This document shows, piece by piece, positions 40,358 through 50,442 of a DNA stretch of 64,000 nt (positions are counted from its first letter, which is position 1; every line of letters begins with the position of its first letter). The position numbers and the translations under genes were made by a program. Below the pieces are notes generated by a model. It saw only the letters and a program-made list of their open reading frames with translations. It ran no database searches and was not told where the DNA came from. The DNA is taken from positions 62,001 to 126,000 of the forward strand of contig NZ_JBHSKT010000008.1 in NCBI RefSeq assembly GCF_042657365.1, given 5' to 3'. The stretch is from Adhaeribacter_A terreus (lineage in GTDB: Bacteria > Bacteroidota > Bacteroidia > Cytophagales > Hymenobacteraceae).

Positions 40358-41331
40358 TATTTCAATTTTACCTTGGTAGCGCCGTATCCGAATTTCTCTT
40401 TTTTAGCGTCTTCAAAATACTTTATTTCTTTATTCCGGCTCAATATTTTCTGAATTTCTTTCTTTAAAACACCGTTGCCAGTACCGTGAATAAACGTTAT
40501 TTCCGGTAAGTTTGCGGCCAATGCACGGTCTAAATTATCCTGAAAAACTGCCAGTTGCCGACGCAGAATTTCAGAATTACTCATCAAAGTAACATCCTCG
40601 TCAGTAAGCTTTTCAATATGCAGATCTATTTCGGAAGCCGGCGTTTTTAGTTTGTAATTGTCAGCCACTGGTTCCGGATTTTCGCTCAGATGTTGCAGAA
40701 TTTTGCCGGTATTAACTTCGGCCGGTTTATTGTCTACCTGAAACAGATAACCTTCTTTTTTTAGTACCGGCACCACATTTTTACTCTTGTAAAACGACGA
40801 AGCTTTAAATTTTAACCGTTTGAGTTCGGGTTGTAAAAGCGAAGTTGTACCGGCGCGGTGCAGTAAAAACTGCATGATCACATCCGGCCATTTATCAAAA
40901 TCTTTCAGGTGCATGTGCGAAACGGCTTTGCTGCTCCGCGCATTTAACTTATCGTTCAGAATGCCCTTGTATTTTGCATCGCGTTCTTCACCGTAAGTAA
41001 AAAGCAGGTCGTAATCGGTATTATTTACCACGTTTACGGCCAGTAATTCCGGGCTTTGGTGTACCAGGGCCACGTAAATACCAGAGCCCGAAAGTACCGG
41101 TGAAACCGGATTGGTAAAAAGCTGCTGGCTTTTCTGCGCCTGGGTTTGTTCTGCAGGTTCATTGCCTAAAAATTTGGCTTCTTCGGCTGCAATTACTACC
41201 ACTTCGCGGCGCATCACCGGAATCGTAAAATCGCCGTCTATTGCAATTTCAACTTGGTCGGTGCCAATAAATCGGGTAATAATGCCTTCTTCGCGGCCGT
41301 GCATTAAACGCACGCGGTCTCCTATATTCAT
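40357..41331 (-). CDS. DUF2027-Smr domain protein
   Basis: 324 residues. The N-terminus (MNIGDRVRLMHGREEGIITR) is a KOW/SH3-like DUF2027 domain. A middle beta domain follows, then a C-terminal Smr domain (~235-324) with the conserved IDLHIEKL, ITFIHGTGNGVLKKEI and GYGATKVKLK. Smr domains are nucleases related to the MutS2 C-terminus and act on branched DNA or on mRNA at stalled ribosomes. This domain order is common in Bacteroidota. Monocistronic. Confidence 0.9.
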   Translation of the reverse strand: MNIGDRVRLMHGREEGIITRFIGTDQVEIAIDGDFTIPVMRREVVVIAAEEAKFLGNEPAEQTQAQKSQQLFTNPVSPVLSGSGIYVALVHQSPELLAVNVVNNTDYDLLFTYGEERDAKYKGILNDKLNARSSKAVSHMHLKDFDKWPDVIMQFLLHRAGTTSLLQPELKRLKFKASSFYKSKNVVPVLKKEGYLFQVDNKPAEVNTGKILQHLSENPEPVADNYKLKTPASEIDLHIEKLTDEDVTLMSNSEILRRQLAVFQDNLDRALAANLPEITFIHGTGNGVLKKEIQKILSRNKEIKYFEDAKKEKFGYGATKVKLK

Positions 41332-41481
41332 TTCTTTAATGAGCTAATTTATTAATGTGCTGAGGTACTATTTTCTTTCTTTTCTGAAATATGTTTTACG
41401 CCAGCTTTTCCTTTCAAAGTTACGGATTATTCGGTCAGAGTTTTTCAGTTAAATTTCCTACTGTTTTTCAGGTTCATTTCA

Positions 41482-41515
41482 GAGTTTTCCGGCGGAAAAG
41501 CATAGCGTTTTATTT
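41482..41515 (-). repeat. dispersed motif after the MscS gene
   Basis: Minus strand: AAAACGCTATGCTTTTCC then GCCGGAAAACTC, with palindromic centre TTTTCCGCCGGAAAA. A weaker copy lies near 41437-41470. Confidence 0.65.
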
Positions 41516-41547
41516 TATTGGAATTTGTACTGAAAGCATATTGCAAC

Positions 41548-42846
41548 TTACACCTGCCGCGGCACATTTTTTTCTGACAGCACCTGGCTTAATTTTTCGC
41601 CAGCCAGAACAATGTCATTGCCGCTTGGGCTCTGGAAAATTTCGAGGTCGAAGTGGGAAGCTGCGGCCAGCAGATGGTCGAAAATATCGCTTTGGATGCC
41701 TTCGTATTCAGCAAAAGCCACCGTGTTGGTAAAGCAATAGATCTCGATGGGCAAGCCGTGATCGGTAGGAGCAAGCTGCCTTACGATTAAGGTCATCTCT
41801 GAATTAATGCGTTTATGGGCGCGCAAAAATGCTTCGGTATAGTGCCGGAAAACCCCGATGTTGGTCATGCGGCGGCCGTTAATTAACGTGCTGGTATCAA
41901 TGGCATTTTCGCGGTTAAAATTTTCTATTTCTTCCTGCCGGCGGTTCACGTATTCGGTAATGAGGTAATATTTTTTGAACCGCTCGCGCATTTCCGGATC
42001 CACGAATTTCACGGAGCGCTGGTTCAGGAAAATAGCCCTTTTTATGCGCCGGCCACCACTTTCCTGCATGCCGCGCCAGTTCTTAAAACTATCGGTAATG
42101 AAATAATAAGTAGGCACGGCAGTAATGGTTTTGTCCCAGTTCCTGATCTTTACCGTGTTCAGGTTCAAGGCAATAACGTCGCCGTCGGCATTGAATTTCG
42201 GCATTTCTACCCAGTCGCCCACGCGCACCATGTCGTTGGCGGAAATTTGTACGCTGGCTACCAGACCCAGAATGGTGTCTTTAAAAATGAGCAGTATAAT
42301 GGCCGTCATGGCGCCGAAAGCACTCAGGAAATAAACCGGCGAACGGCCCAATAAAATAGAAAGCACCAGAATGGCAGCTGCAATATAAATGAGAATGCGC
42401 GTGAGCTGAAAATAACTGGCAATAGGTTTGTTTTTAAAGACCGGCGAAGCGATCAGGAAAGCCTCCATGCCCGTAAGAAAAGAGGTAATAATGCGCATGA
42501 TCACGAAGATGATGTACACATCAACTGCTTTCAGAGTAACAGCCAGAATTTCGGGATAATCAGCAAAAACTACCGGCGTAAGTAACCGGAAAAGCAATAC
42601 CGGCACAATGTGCGCCAGGTTTTCGAAGAGTTTATGCTCCACAAAAAGATCATCCCATTTGGCAGTGGTGCGGGCAAAAAAAGTGTGCAGCGTTCTTACC
42701 AGCAATACGCGGGTTAACTGCCACGAAACCACGGCCAGCAGCACCAGGGAGGTAAATAAAATAAAAGCCGTAACTGCCGGAATCCAGGTCGGAGCCATGC
42801 CGCTATTGCTTAAAAACTGCTCTATCCAATGCTCTAAAATGTCCAT
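41548..42846 (-). CDS. mechanosensitive ion channel (MscS/YbdG family)
   Basis: 432 residues with about five hydrophobic helices in the first ~190 residues. The pore-lining and beta-domain region follows (FKDTILGLVASVQISANDMV then RVGDWVEMPKFNADGDV). NTVKIRNWDKTITAVPTYYF is the MscS beta-domain signature of the YbdG branch. A cytosolic alpha/beta domain completes the protein. Protects against osmotic downshock. Monocistronic. Confidence 0.92.
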   Translation of the reverse strand: MDILEHWIEQFLSNSGMAPTWIPAVTAFILFTSLVLLAVVSWQLTRVLLVRTLHTFFARTTAKWDDLFVEHKLFENLAHIVPVLLFRLLTPVVFADYPEILAVTLKAVDVYIIFVIMRIITSFLTGMEAFLIASPVFKNKPIASYFQLTRILIYIAAAILVLSILLGRSPVYFLSAFGAMTAIILLIFKDTILGLVASVQISANDMVRVGDWVEMPKFNADGDVIALNLNTVKIRNWDKTITAVPTYYFITDSFKNWRGMQESGGRRIKRAIFLNQRSVKFVDPEMRERFKKYYLITEYVNRRQEEIENFNRENAIDTSTLINGRRMTNIGVFRHYTEAFLRAHKRINSEMTLIVRQLAPTDHGLPIEIYCFTNTVAFAEYEGIQSDIFDHLLAAASHFDLEIFQSPSGNDIVLAGEKLSQVLSEKNVPRQV

Positions 42847-43047
42847 AAATCAACCATATTCCGGGCTTAATCTTCCCGAGCTTTGCAACGAAGATACGCA
42901 GGGCTGCCTGGTTTCTGAAATTTAAGTGCCGTAAAAAAGTATTGGTAATCTGTTATTTATATCAGAAAAACCCGGTAACAGGAAAGTTTTATGAAAATGT
43001 AAGGCCGTTAAATGAAGATTGGCAGGTGATATTATCCGAAGTTTCCG

Positions 43048-43080
43048 GCAGTTTTTATACGGAAAAGTATACCGTTTTTA
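43048..43080 (-). repeat. dispersed motif after the DUF2279 gene
   Basis: Minus strand: AAAAACGGTATACTTTTCCG then TATAAAAACTGCC, starting 2 bp after the stop. Confidence 0.7.
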
Positions 43081-43081
43081 C

Positions 43082-44017
43082 TTAATAATAAAGCCCGTGA
43101 AAACGGAGTTTATTCCGATTATTATACTCCAAAGCCGGAGCCGGCAAATGGAAAATATCCAGTATATAAAATGCGGTTCTTAATATTTTACTGCGAGTTT
43201 TAATGGCGCGTAAATTCAGGTCTACGGTCAGGTAATATTGCCGGTAGGGCTTAAGCGGTTGTCCTAAATTTTCCAGCCCGGCCTGCCGGTTCATCTCCGG
43301 ATCGTTATAAACCATTTCTTCGGCGCCGTAGCCAGCCGCCAGGTTCAGCCATTTCGGGTATTTGCTTTCATGGGGCAGAAATTTTGCCACATCTACGCTG
43401 AGCCAGTACGTTTGGCCGTTGTAATCTTTCAAAGCGCGTTCGGCTAAACTTTGCCCTAAAACATTGGGCCGCAAAGCTGCATAACGGGTTTTATGGAACG
43501 AAAACTTCGGTTGAATTCTGATCTCGCGCCAGGCCAGTTGCTGCGCTAAAACCGCTGCCGAACCGGTTGTGTTCGCGATCAGATCCCCGGCAGAAGCACC
43601 GTAACTTTCCTGGTAACCGTCTAAAAGTTCGATGGGCGTTTGCAGTAAAATTCCGGTTAAGCTGCCCAGCCAGATGGCTTGTTTTTCCGAAAGTCCGGTT
43701 TGCTTTAAAGCATCTACGCCGCCTTTGCTTTCTTGAAAGGCACCCCAGAAATGCCCGGCTTTGTCCATTTGCTTCCATTCAGCATTGTCGTTGAAAAAAT
43801 GGAAGTGGGTTTGGGTATTTTTATCGTACCAGGCCTGGCTCAAACCTACCATCCCAGCCACGTAAACCACACCGATCCCACCGCCGATCAAAGCAATTTT
43901 TTTGTTCGGAACCTTCCCGGAAACGGTATCGGCTGGAGAAAAAAAAGTGCTTGCTGACGCTTGTAAGCCAAACAGCAGGCAGAAAATAAGGAGGAATATT
44001 TTCGGAAGAAATTTCAA
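43082..44017 (-). CDS. DUF2279 (YfiM-like) exported protein
   Basis: 311 residues with a signal peptide (about 1-22). The DUF2279 pattern is visible: LIGGGIGVVYVAGMVGLSQA then WYDKNTQTHFHFFNDNAEWK, QMDKAGHFWGAF and LDGYQESYGASAGDLIANT. Such proteins are predicted periplasmic or membrane-associated lipoprotein-like factors. The C-terminal third has repeated aromatic-rich strands that suggest an outer-membrane association. Function unknown. Confidence 0.82.
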   Translation of the reverse strand: MKFLPKIFLLIFCLLFGLQASASTFFSPADTVSGKVPNKKIALIGGGIGVVYVAGMVGLSQAWYDKNTQTHFHFFNDNAEWKQMDKAGHFWGAFQESKGGVDALKQTGLSEKQAIWLGSLTGILLQTPIELLDGYQESYGASAGDLIANTTGSAAVLAQQLAWREIRIQPKFSFHKTRYAALRPNVLGQSLAERALKDYNGQTYWLSVDVAKFLPHESKYPKWLNLAAGYGAEEMVYNDPEMNRQAGLENLGQPLKPYRQYYLTVDLNLRAIKTRSKILRTAFYILDIFHLPAPALEYNNRNKLRFHGLYY

Positions 44018-44060
44018 ATCAAAGCTTTAAAAGCGAAAGATACGGGAAAGGACGGGCAAT

Positions 44061-44130
44061 AAAAAAGCCTCTCCAATGCGGAAAGGCTTTTTTGTAACTT
44101 GAGTTTTAAGATGAAAAAGGCTACCGTTTC
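44061..44130 (-). terminator. motif copy and terminator after dienelactone hydrolase
   Basis: The motif at 44101-44130 (GGAAACGGTAGCCTTTTTCA on the minus strand) is followed by the hairpin AAAAAGCCTCTCC/GGAAAGGCTTTTT with a T tail at 44061-44093. Confidence 0.7.
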
Positions 44131-44146
44131 CGGAAATAGAACGGGT

Positions 44147-45001
44147 TTATTTCTTCACTGCAAATTTGCGTTTCAGATAATCGAGCGCCATTTTATCGGC
44201 CTGTTTCGAGAAAGTGTTGTTGTAGGTCGAGCTGCTTGGGTTGGCAAAAGCGTGGTCAGCATCAAAAGTTTTAACTGATAATACTTTGCCTGCCTCTTTC
44301 ATTTTTTTCTGGAATTCGCTTACCACTTTTGGCGTAATGTTCTGATCTTTTTTAGCGAAAATACCCAGCACATCGCATTTCAGGGTTTTTAATTTTTTTA
44401 CGTCCGTTTCAGGCATGCCGTAATACATTACGCAGCCCAGCGCATTTTTACCCGCCAGCATAGCCGCCTGCAACGACCAGCTTCCGCCAAAGCACCAGCC
44501 AATGGTAGCAAATTTTGCTTTCTTACCGGCAAAAGCCATCGCTCCTTTTAGGATTCCGGTGGCGCGTTCGTCGGTTACATCTTTCACATATTCCGCGGCT
44601 GTTTTAGCGCTATCGGCTACCCGGCCATCATACAAGTCTACGGCAATTACGTTTACGTGCGGCATGGCTTTGGCAAATTTGTCGGCTTCCTGTTTAATGT
44701 AATCGTTCAGGCCCCACCACTCATGCACCACAATCAGGTAATTGTCAGATGGTTTGGTGGCTTTTACCAGGTAAGCGCGGCCTTCTTCGCCACCGGCAAC
44801 CGGAAACGAAACGATCTCCCCGGCCGGTTCTTCCAGGGTAAATGGTAGCGGGCTGGCGTGCATGGCCTGAAATTCCTGGTTAGAAGCAAATACCGCAAAT
44901 TGTTCCGGAGCCGTTTTGGTGCAACAGGAAGTTTTGGTTTGCGCTTGAGCAAAAGGCATAAAAGCCAGCCAGCAGAGTGCCGAGAATAAAAGTTTTTTCA
45001 T
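44147..45001 (-). CDS. secreted dienelactone hydrolase family protein
   Basis: 284-residue alpha/beta hydrolase with a signal peptide (about 1-20, ending AQAQ). Nucleophile Cys in ATIGWCFGGSW, catalytic Asp in FAKKDQNI, and His in DADHAFANPSS form the C-D-H triad of dienelactone hydrolases. VHEWWGLNDYIKQEADKFA is the family signature. The export signal distinguishes it from cytoplasmic homologues. Substrate unknown. Confidence 0.9.
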   Translation of the reverse strand: MKKLLFSALCWLAFMPFAQAQTKTSCCTKTAPEQFAVFASNQEFQAMHASPLPFTLEEPAGEIVSFPVAGGEEGRAYLVKATKPSDNYLIVVHEWWGLNDYIKQEADKFAKAMPHVNVIAVDLYDGRVADSAKTAAEYVKDVTDERATGILKGAMAFAGKKAKFATIGWCFGGSWSLQAAMLAGKNALGCVMYYGMPETDVKKLKTLKCDVLGIFAKKDQNITPKVVSEFQKKMKEAGKVLSVKTFDADHAFANPSSSTYNNTFSKQADKMALDYLKRKFAVKK

Positions 45002-45024
45002 GGGTGTGAATGGATTTGGTTAAA

Positions 45025-45056
45025 GAGTTTTTGTGGCTAAAAAGATACGGTTTTTT
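45025..45056 (-). repeat. dispersed motif after the photolyase gene
   Basis: Minus strand: AAAAAACCGTATCTTTTTAG then CCACAAAAACTC, touching the stop codon region. Confidence 0.6.
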
Positions 45057-46388
45057 CTATATATAAGAAACAGCCTGATTTTTTTCTGCCAACCCTTTTT
45101 TATAAGCTGCTAAACAGCGTTCCCGCGCAAAAGCATGCTCAACCATCGGTTTCGGGTAAGCGGTAGAACCCAATTCCGGCAGCCATTTTTTTACGTATTC
45201 CAGTTTGGAGTCAAATTTTTTGAGCTGACTTTCGGGGTTGAAGATCCGGAAATACGGGGCCGCATCGCAACCGCAACCGGTTACCCACTGCCAGTTTCCG
45301 TTGTTGGCCGCCAAGTCATAATCTAAAAGCTTTTCTGCAAAATAAGCTTCGCCCCAACGCCAGTCTATTAGTAAATGTTTCACCAGAAAACTGGCCGTAA
45401 CCATGCGCACGCGGTTGTGCATAAAACCGGTTTCATTCATTTGGCGCATACCGGCATCTACCAACGGAAACCCGGTTTTGCCTTTGCACCAGCGCTGAAA
45501 TTCTGCTTCGTTGTTGCGCCATTTTATATTGTCGTAAGCCGGTTTAAAAGCCTGGGTTTCTACTTCCGGAAAATGGTATAGGATCTGCATAAAAAACTCG
45601 CGCCAGATCAGTTCCGAAAGAAAAACTGCATTTTCTTTTAACGCGAACGCGACCAGTTTCCGGATGCTGATGGTACCGAACCGCAAATGCAAACCCAACC
45701 GCGTTGTGCCTTCCAAAGCCGGAAAATCGCGGTGCTTTTCATATTGCCTTATTATTTCAACATCGGGTTTGGCGCTAGGGAATTTAATGCCTGCCGGTTC
45801 AAAACCTAAACTTTTCAGATCCGGAAATGGCAATGGCTCCGTCTTCAGGAAATGCTGCGTGTATTTTAAAACCGGATAAGCTTTCAGGTGAAAAGGCTTT
45901 AAGGTGGCTTCCCATTTTTTGCGGTAAGGCGTGTAAACGGAATACGGTTTGCTATCTTCTTTCACCACTTCCGCCTTTTCAAAAATTACCTGGTCTTTGA
46001 AGGTGAAAAACGGTATGTTTTTGGCGCTTAAAAGTGATTCTATATGTTCGTCGCGCTGACAGGCGTATGGTTCGTAATCGTGGTTGACGTAAACCTCCTG
46101 CACATTATATTCCTGCAAAACTTCTCCGAAAACTACTTCAGGGTTGCCGGTTTTTACCAGCAAAGCGCTACCGTTTTTTTTGAGTTTCTGGGCTATTTCC
46201 GATACCGTTTTTTGTATAAATTCTACCCGCGCATCCTGCCGGTTTTCCAGCTTATCCAGAATTTCGGTATCGAAAATAAAGAGTGGCAGCACCGGGTATT
46301 TGCTTTTTAAAGCGTGATGCAAGCCGGCGTTATCTTCCAGCCGCAGGTCCCGGCGGAACCAGAAAATACTGATCGGTTCAGAATTCAT
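45057..46388 (-). CDS. phrB: deoxyribodipyrimidine photolyase
   Basis: 443-residue photolyase/cryptochrome family protein (class I CPD type by pattern). The N-terminal Rossmann domain begins ISIFWFRRDLRLEDNAGLHH. The FAD domain has TRLGLHLRFGTISIR, SELIWREFFMQIL, VDAGMRQMNETGFMHNRVRM and the signature WRWGEAYFAEKLLDYDLAAN followed by NGNWQWVTGCG. Repairs UV pyrimidine dimers with blue light. A (6-4) or DASH type is less likely because no N-terminal extension or (6-4) His-Pro signature was recognised. Confidence 0.92.
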   Translation of the reverse strand: MNSEPISIFWFRRDLRLEDNAGLHHALKSKYPVLPLFIFDTEILDKLENRQDARVEFIQKTVSEIAQKLKKNGSALLVKTGNPEVVFGEVLQEYNVQEVYVNHDYEPYACQRDEHIESLLSAKNIPFFTFKDQVIFEKAEVVKEDSKPYSVYTPYRKKWEATLKPFHLKAYPVLKYTQHFLKTEPLPFPDLKSLGFEPAGIKFPSAKPDVEIIRQYEKHRDFPALEGTTRLGLHLRFGTISIRKLVAFALKENAVFLSELIWREFFMQILYHFPEVETQAFKPAYDNIKWRNNEAEFQRWCKGKTGFPLVDAGMRQMNETGFMHNRVRMVTASFLVKHLLIDWRWGEAYFAEKLLDYDLAANNGNWQWVTGCGCDAAPYFRIFNPESQLKKFDSKLEYVKKWLPELGSTAYPKPMVEHAFARERCLAAYKKGLAEKNQAVSYI

Positions 46389-46742
46389 GTATAATTTATT
46401 AATGAGAAAAAACTGAAGCGGAAGAAGTTTACGGCCAGCATTTAAGCCTTTTTAGAATGCATTTTCAGGCGGATCCGGCTAAAATTGCAGCGTTTTTTCA
46501 ACGAAACCATTAACTTTTTGTTTGCGGCCGCAGTAAATATGCCCCTGTAAACCCGCAAATTGTGGCTAATGACTCAAAAAAACGTTACGCACTGTAACCT
46601 GAAAACCTGAAACGAGTAAATTCGCATAACTCCATCTAGCAACTCACATTAATTTTCCGGCCTTTCTATATATAGAAAATCGTATATTTTGTGAATTTTG
46701 TTAGCTTAAATCATCTTCCCTAACCGTACATCAGAATTCTTT
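46389..46742. other. divergent intergenic region between phr and pyc
   Basis: 354 bp. A possible degenerate motif copy lies near 46478-46500 (minus strand AAAAAACGCTGC). A TATATTTTG-type box near 46683-46691 resembles the -7 consensus for pyc. No ORF or RNA recognised. Confidence 0.45.
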
Positions 46743-49700
46743 ATGAACATCAAGAAAGTATTGGTAGCGAACCGCGGCGAGATCGCGATCCGGGTTCTGC
46801 GCGCCTGTACCGAGCTGGACATCCAGACCGTGGCTATTTACACTTACGAAGACCGTTATTCCCACCACCGGTACAAAGCCGACGAAGCTTATCAGATCGG
46901 AAAAGATCATCAGCCGTTGCAGCCGTACCTTGATATGGAAGCAATTATTGCAATTGCCAAAGAAAATAACGTAGACGCTATTCATCCTGGTTACGGTTTC
47001 CTTTCTGAAAACAAAGAGTTCTCGCAAAAGTGTAAAGATAACGGCATCGTTTTCATCGGGCCGCGGCCGGAAGTAATGGAAGCCCTTGGCGATAAAATTG
47101 CCGCAAAAAAGGTAGCGAAAGCGTGCAACATACCGCTCATTGAAAGTAACGAAAAAGATCTGGTCGATTTTGAAACGGCCAAAGCTGAAGCGAACAGAAT
47201 TGGCTACCCGGTAATGCTGAAAGCAGCGGCCGGTGGCGGCGGACGTGGCATGCGCGTGATCCGGACGGATGAGGAACTGGCGAAAGGTTTTTTTGAAGCC
47301 CGAAATGAAGCCCTGAAAGCCTTTGGCGATGCTACCGTTTTCCTGGAAAAATTTGTGGAGCGGCCCAAGCACATCGAAGTACAGATCGTAGCCGATAACC
47401 ACGGGAATATTACGCATTTATTTGAGCGCGATTGTTCGGTACAACGCCGTTTCCAGAAAGTGGTGGAAGTAGCGCCGGCGCTTAACCTGAAAGAAGAACT
47501 TCGGCAGAAACTTTACGATTATGCGCTGAAGATTTGTTCGGCGGTTAATTACAATAACGTTGGTACTGTTGAATTTTTAGTAACGCCGGAAACAGATTCC
47601 ATTTATTTCATTGAAGTAAATCCGCGGATCCAGGTTGAGCATACGGTTACGGAAATGATCACCGGCATCGACCTGATCAAAACGCAGATCTACATTGCGG
47701 ACGGCTACAAACTTTCGGACGAAGAAATATCCTTAGGCGAAAATCATGCGCGTTTTAACACCGGTTTTGCTATTCAGTGCCGCATTACCACCGAAGATCC
47801 GGAAAATGAATTTAAACCCGATTACGGGACCATTATTGCTTACCGCAGCGCCGGTGGTTTTGGTATTCGGTTAGACCAGGGCAGTGTATACCAGGGAGCT
47901 AAGATCAGCCCGTTCTTCGATTCGCTGCTGGTAAAAGTTTCGGCGCATTCTACCACCTTAAAAGATGCAGCCAAGAAAATGCAACGGACCTTGGAGGAAT
48001 TCCGGATCCGGGGTGTGAAGAACAATATTCAGTTTCTACAGAATATTATCGGTCACGAGGCATTTATTTCCGGCAACGCCACCGTAGATTTTGTAAAAGA
48101 ACATCCGGAACTTTTTAAATTTGAAAAACGGCAGGACCGGGGCACCAAATTCCTGAGCTACATTGCTGATACCATTGTAAATGGCAACCCGGATATTAAA
48201 GCAGTTGACCCGAACAAGTTGCTCGAAAAACCGCATCTGCCGAAGCTTGATCCGAAGAAAACTTACGAGAAAGGCACCAAAGATCTGCTCACCGAACTCG
48301 GCCCGGAAAAGTTTGCTGAATGGCTGCGCAACGATAAACAAATTCACTACACCGATACTACATTCCGTGACGCGCATCAATCGCTTTTAGCAACCCGCAT
48401 GCGTAGCTTCGATATGTTGAAAGTGGCCGAAAGCTATGCCAAAAACCATCCGCAAACCTTCAGTATGGAAGTGTGGGGCGGCGCGACCTTCGATGTAAGC
48501 ATGCGTTTTCTGCACGAAGACCCTTGGGACAGACTTGCCAAAATAAGAAAAGCGGTGCCGAATATTTTGCTGCAAATGCTCATTCGCGGGGCAAATGGCG
48601 TGGGTTATAAAGCGTATCCGGATAATTTAATTGAAGCGTTTGTAGAAAAAAGCTGGGAAACCGGCGTGGATATTTTCCGCATTTTCGATTCGCTGAACTG
48701 GATGAAAGGCATGGAAAGTTGCATCGAGTTTGTGCGCAAACGTACCGGCGGTCTGGCCGAAGCTTCCATCTGCTATACCGGCGATATTCTGGACCCGAAC
48801 CGGACCAAATATAACCTGCAGTATTACCTCGATCTGGCTAAAAACCTGGAAGACGCCGGTGCGCATATTCTTTGCATTAAAGACATGTCCGGATTGTTAA
48901 AACCATATGCCGCCACAGAGTTAATTACGGCCCTTCGTGAAACTGTAAAATTGCCGATCCATTTACACACCCACGATACTTCTTCCATTCAGAGCGCTAC
49001 TTATTTAAAAGCTATTGAAGCCGGCGTAGACGTAGTAGATGTGGCATTAGGTTCACTTTCCGGATTAACTTCGCAACCGAATTTTAATTCGATGGTAGAA
49101 ATGATGCGCTTCCAGGATCGTCACCGGGAATTCGATCAGAAAAGCCTGAACGAATATTCGAGTTATTGGGAAACCGTACGCGAATATTATTATCCGTTCG
49201 AATCAGGTTTAAAAGCCGGAACTTCCGAAGTATTCCAGCACGAAATTCCGGGCGGCCAATATTCCAATTTACGTCCGCAGGCGCAGGCTTTGGGTTTGGG
49301 CGATAAATGGGAACAGATCAAAACTACTTTCACGGAAGTAAATGCGCTTTTCGGCGATGTGGTTAAAGTTACACCCAGCTCCAAAGTAGTTGGCGATATG
49401 GCTTTGTACCTCGTTTCCAATAACCTGACCACAGTAGATGTGCTGGAAAAAGGCGAAACAATTTCCTTCCCGGAATCGGTGCAGCAGTTCTTTAAAGGCG
49501 ACATCGGTCAGCCGGTAGGAGGGTTTCCGAAAAAGCTGCAGAAGATCGTTTTAAAAGACGTAGAACCTTACACCGACCGGCCGAATGAACATCTGGAACC
49601 AATCGATTTCGAAAAGGAATGGGATGAGCTGAAAGCGAAATTCGGGCAAAACGTAAAGTTCACCGATCTGCTTTCGTATTTGCTTTACCCGAAAGTTTTC

Positions 49701-50252
49701 GAACAATATTACAAGCACGTACAAACCTACGGCGACGTTTCCATGATCCCGACGCGTATCTTTTTCTACGGCATGAAGCAGGGCGAAGAAGCCATTATTG
49801 ATATTGCCAAAGGGAAATCGATTATTGTAAAATATCAGAGCATGGGCCCGGCTAACGACGACGGAACACGCACGGTTTTCTTTAAAATGAACGGCCAGAC
49901 CCGGAATATTGATGTGCTCGATAAATCGGTGAAAATTACTAAAAAAGAAAACCGCAAAGCCGACAAAGCCGATTCGAAACAAATTGCCGCGCCGCTGCAA
50001 GGCATGCTTTCCAAAGTGCTGGTGAAAGAAGGGCAGGTTGTAAAGAAAAACGCGCCGCTTTTCATTATAGAAGCCATGAAAATGGAAACCACCATTACCG
50101 CTGCCGAGGACTTGCTGGTAACCGGAATTTACTTGCCGGAAACATCGCTGGTTAGCGCCGATGACCTGGTGCTTTCAACGGATAAACCTTCGGAAAACGC
50201 TATGGTAAATGCCATTGAAACTGCTACCGAAACGGCCGAAGCAGAAGCCTGA
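46743..50252 (+). CDS. pyc: pyruvate carboxylase
   Basis: Biotin enzyme converting pyruvate to oxaloacetate. 1169 residues, full length. Biotin carboxylase domain (1-~460) with KVLVANRGEIAIRVLRA, KAAAGGGGRGMR and EVNPRIQVEHTVTEM. Carboxyltransferase domain (~530-830) with DTTFRDAHQSLLATRMRS and HTHDTSS metal-binding His residues. Central allosteric/tetramerisation region. Biotin carrier domain with EAMKMETT, biotinyl-Lys K1113. Single-chain type. Short acidic tail after the carrier domain. Monocistronic. Confidence 0.98.
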   Translation: MNIKKVLVANRGEIAIRVLRACTELDIQTVAIYTYEDRYSHHRYKADEAYQIGKDHQPLQPYLDMEAIIAIAKENNVDAIHPGYGFLSENKEFSQKCKDNGIVFIGPRPEVMEALGDKIAAKKVAKACNIPLIESNEKDLVDFETAKAEANRIGYPVMLKAAAGGGGRGMRVIRTDEELAKGFFEARNEALKAFGDATVFLEKFVERPKHIEVQIVADNHGNITHLFERDCSVQRRFQKVVEVAPALNLKEELRQKLYDYALKICSAVNYNNVGTVEFLVTPETDSIYFIEVNPRIQVEHTVTEMITGIDLIKTQIYIADGYKLSDEEISLGENHARFNTGFAIQCRITTEDPENEFKPDYGTIIAYRSAGGFGIRLDQGSVYQGAKISPFFDSLLVKVSAHSTTLKDAAKKMQRTLEEFRIRGVKNNIQFLQNIIGHEAFISGNATVDFVKEHPELFKFEKRQDRGTKFLSYIADTIVNGNPDIKAVDPNKLLEKPHLPKLDPKKTYEKGTKDLLTELGPEKFAEWLRNDKQIHYTDTTFRDAHQSLLATRMRSFDMLKVAESYAKNHPQTFSMEVWGGATFDVSMRFLHEDPWDRLAKIRKAVPNILLQMLIRGANGVGYKAYPDNLIEAFVEKSWETGVDIFRIFDSLNWMKGMESCIEFVRKRTGGLAEASICYTGDILDPNRTKYNLQYYLDLAKNLEDAGAHILCIKDMSGLLKPYAATELITALRETVKLPIHLHTHDTSSIQSATYLKAIEAGVDVVDVALGSLSGLTSQPNFNSMVEMMRFQDRHREFDQKSLNEYSSYWETVREYYYPFESGLKAGTSEVFQHEIPGGQYSNLRPQAQALGLGDKWEQIKTTFTEVNALFGDVVKVTPSSKVVGDMALYLVSNNLTTVDVLEKGETISFPESVQQFFKGDIGQPVGGFPKKLQKIVLKDVEPYTDRPNEHLEPIDFEKEWDELKAKFGQNVKFTDLLSYLLYPKVFEQYYKHVQTYGDVSMIPTRIFFYGMKQGEEAIIDIAKGKSIIVKYQSMGPANDDGTRTVFFKMNGQTRNIDVLDKSVKITKKENRKADKADSKQIAAPLQGMLSKVLVKEGQVVKKNAPLFIIEAMKMETTITAAEDLLVTGIYLPETSLVSADDLVLSTDKPSENAMVNAIETATETAEAEA

Positions 50253-50282
50253 TAAACGGTAGCATTTTAAGCCCGAAAACTC
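50252..50282 (+). repeat. dispersed AAAACGSTAK motif, after pyc
   Basis: Starts at the pyc stop: TAAACGGTAGCATTTTAAGC then CCGAAAACTC. A second copy (50333-50364: AAACGCTATGTTTTGAGG then TTGAAAAACAC) follows the hairpin. Confidence 0.65.
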
Positions 50283-50284
50283 AT

Positions 50285-50425
50285 AAAAAAAAATCCTCAC
50301 GGCTTTAAAGCTTGTGAGGATTTTTTTTTATGGGAAACGCTATGTTTTGAGGTTGAAAAACACTTAAGAAATTTAACTAACTGGAATTAAAAAGGTCTTC
50401 CCAATTAACCGGAAAGACCTTTTTA
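50285..50425. terminator. pyc and M43 protease terminators
   Basis: Two hairpins. AAAATCCTCAC/GTGAGGATTTT (50287-50330) follows pyc with a T tail. AAAAAGGTCTT.../AAGACCTTTTT (50389-50425) flanks the end of the convergent protease gene. Confidence 0.8.
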
Positions 50426-50442
50426 ATAAATTTAATCAAGCA

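Noticed and set aside
46731..47417. 228-residue ORF antisense to pyc
   Set aside because: Shadow of the pyruvate carboxylase frame, which has unambiguous domains.
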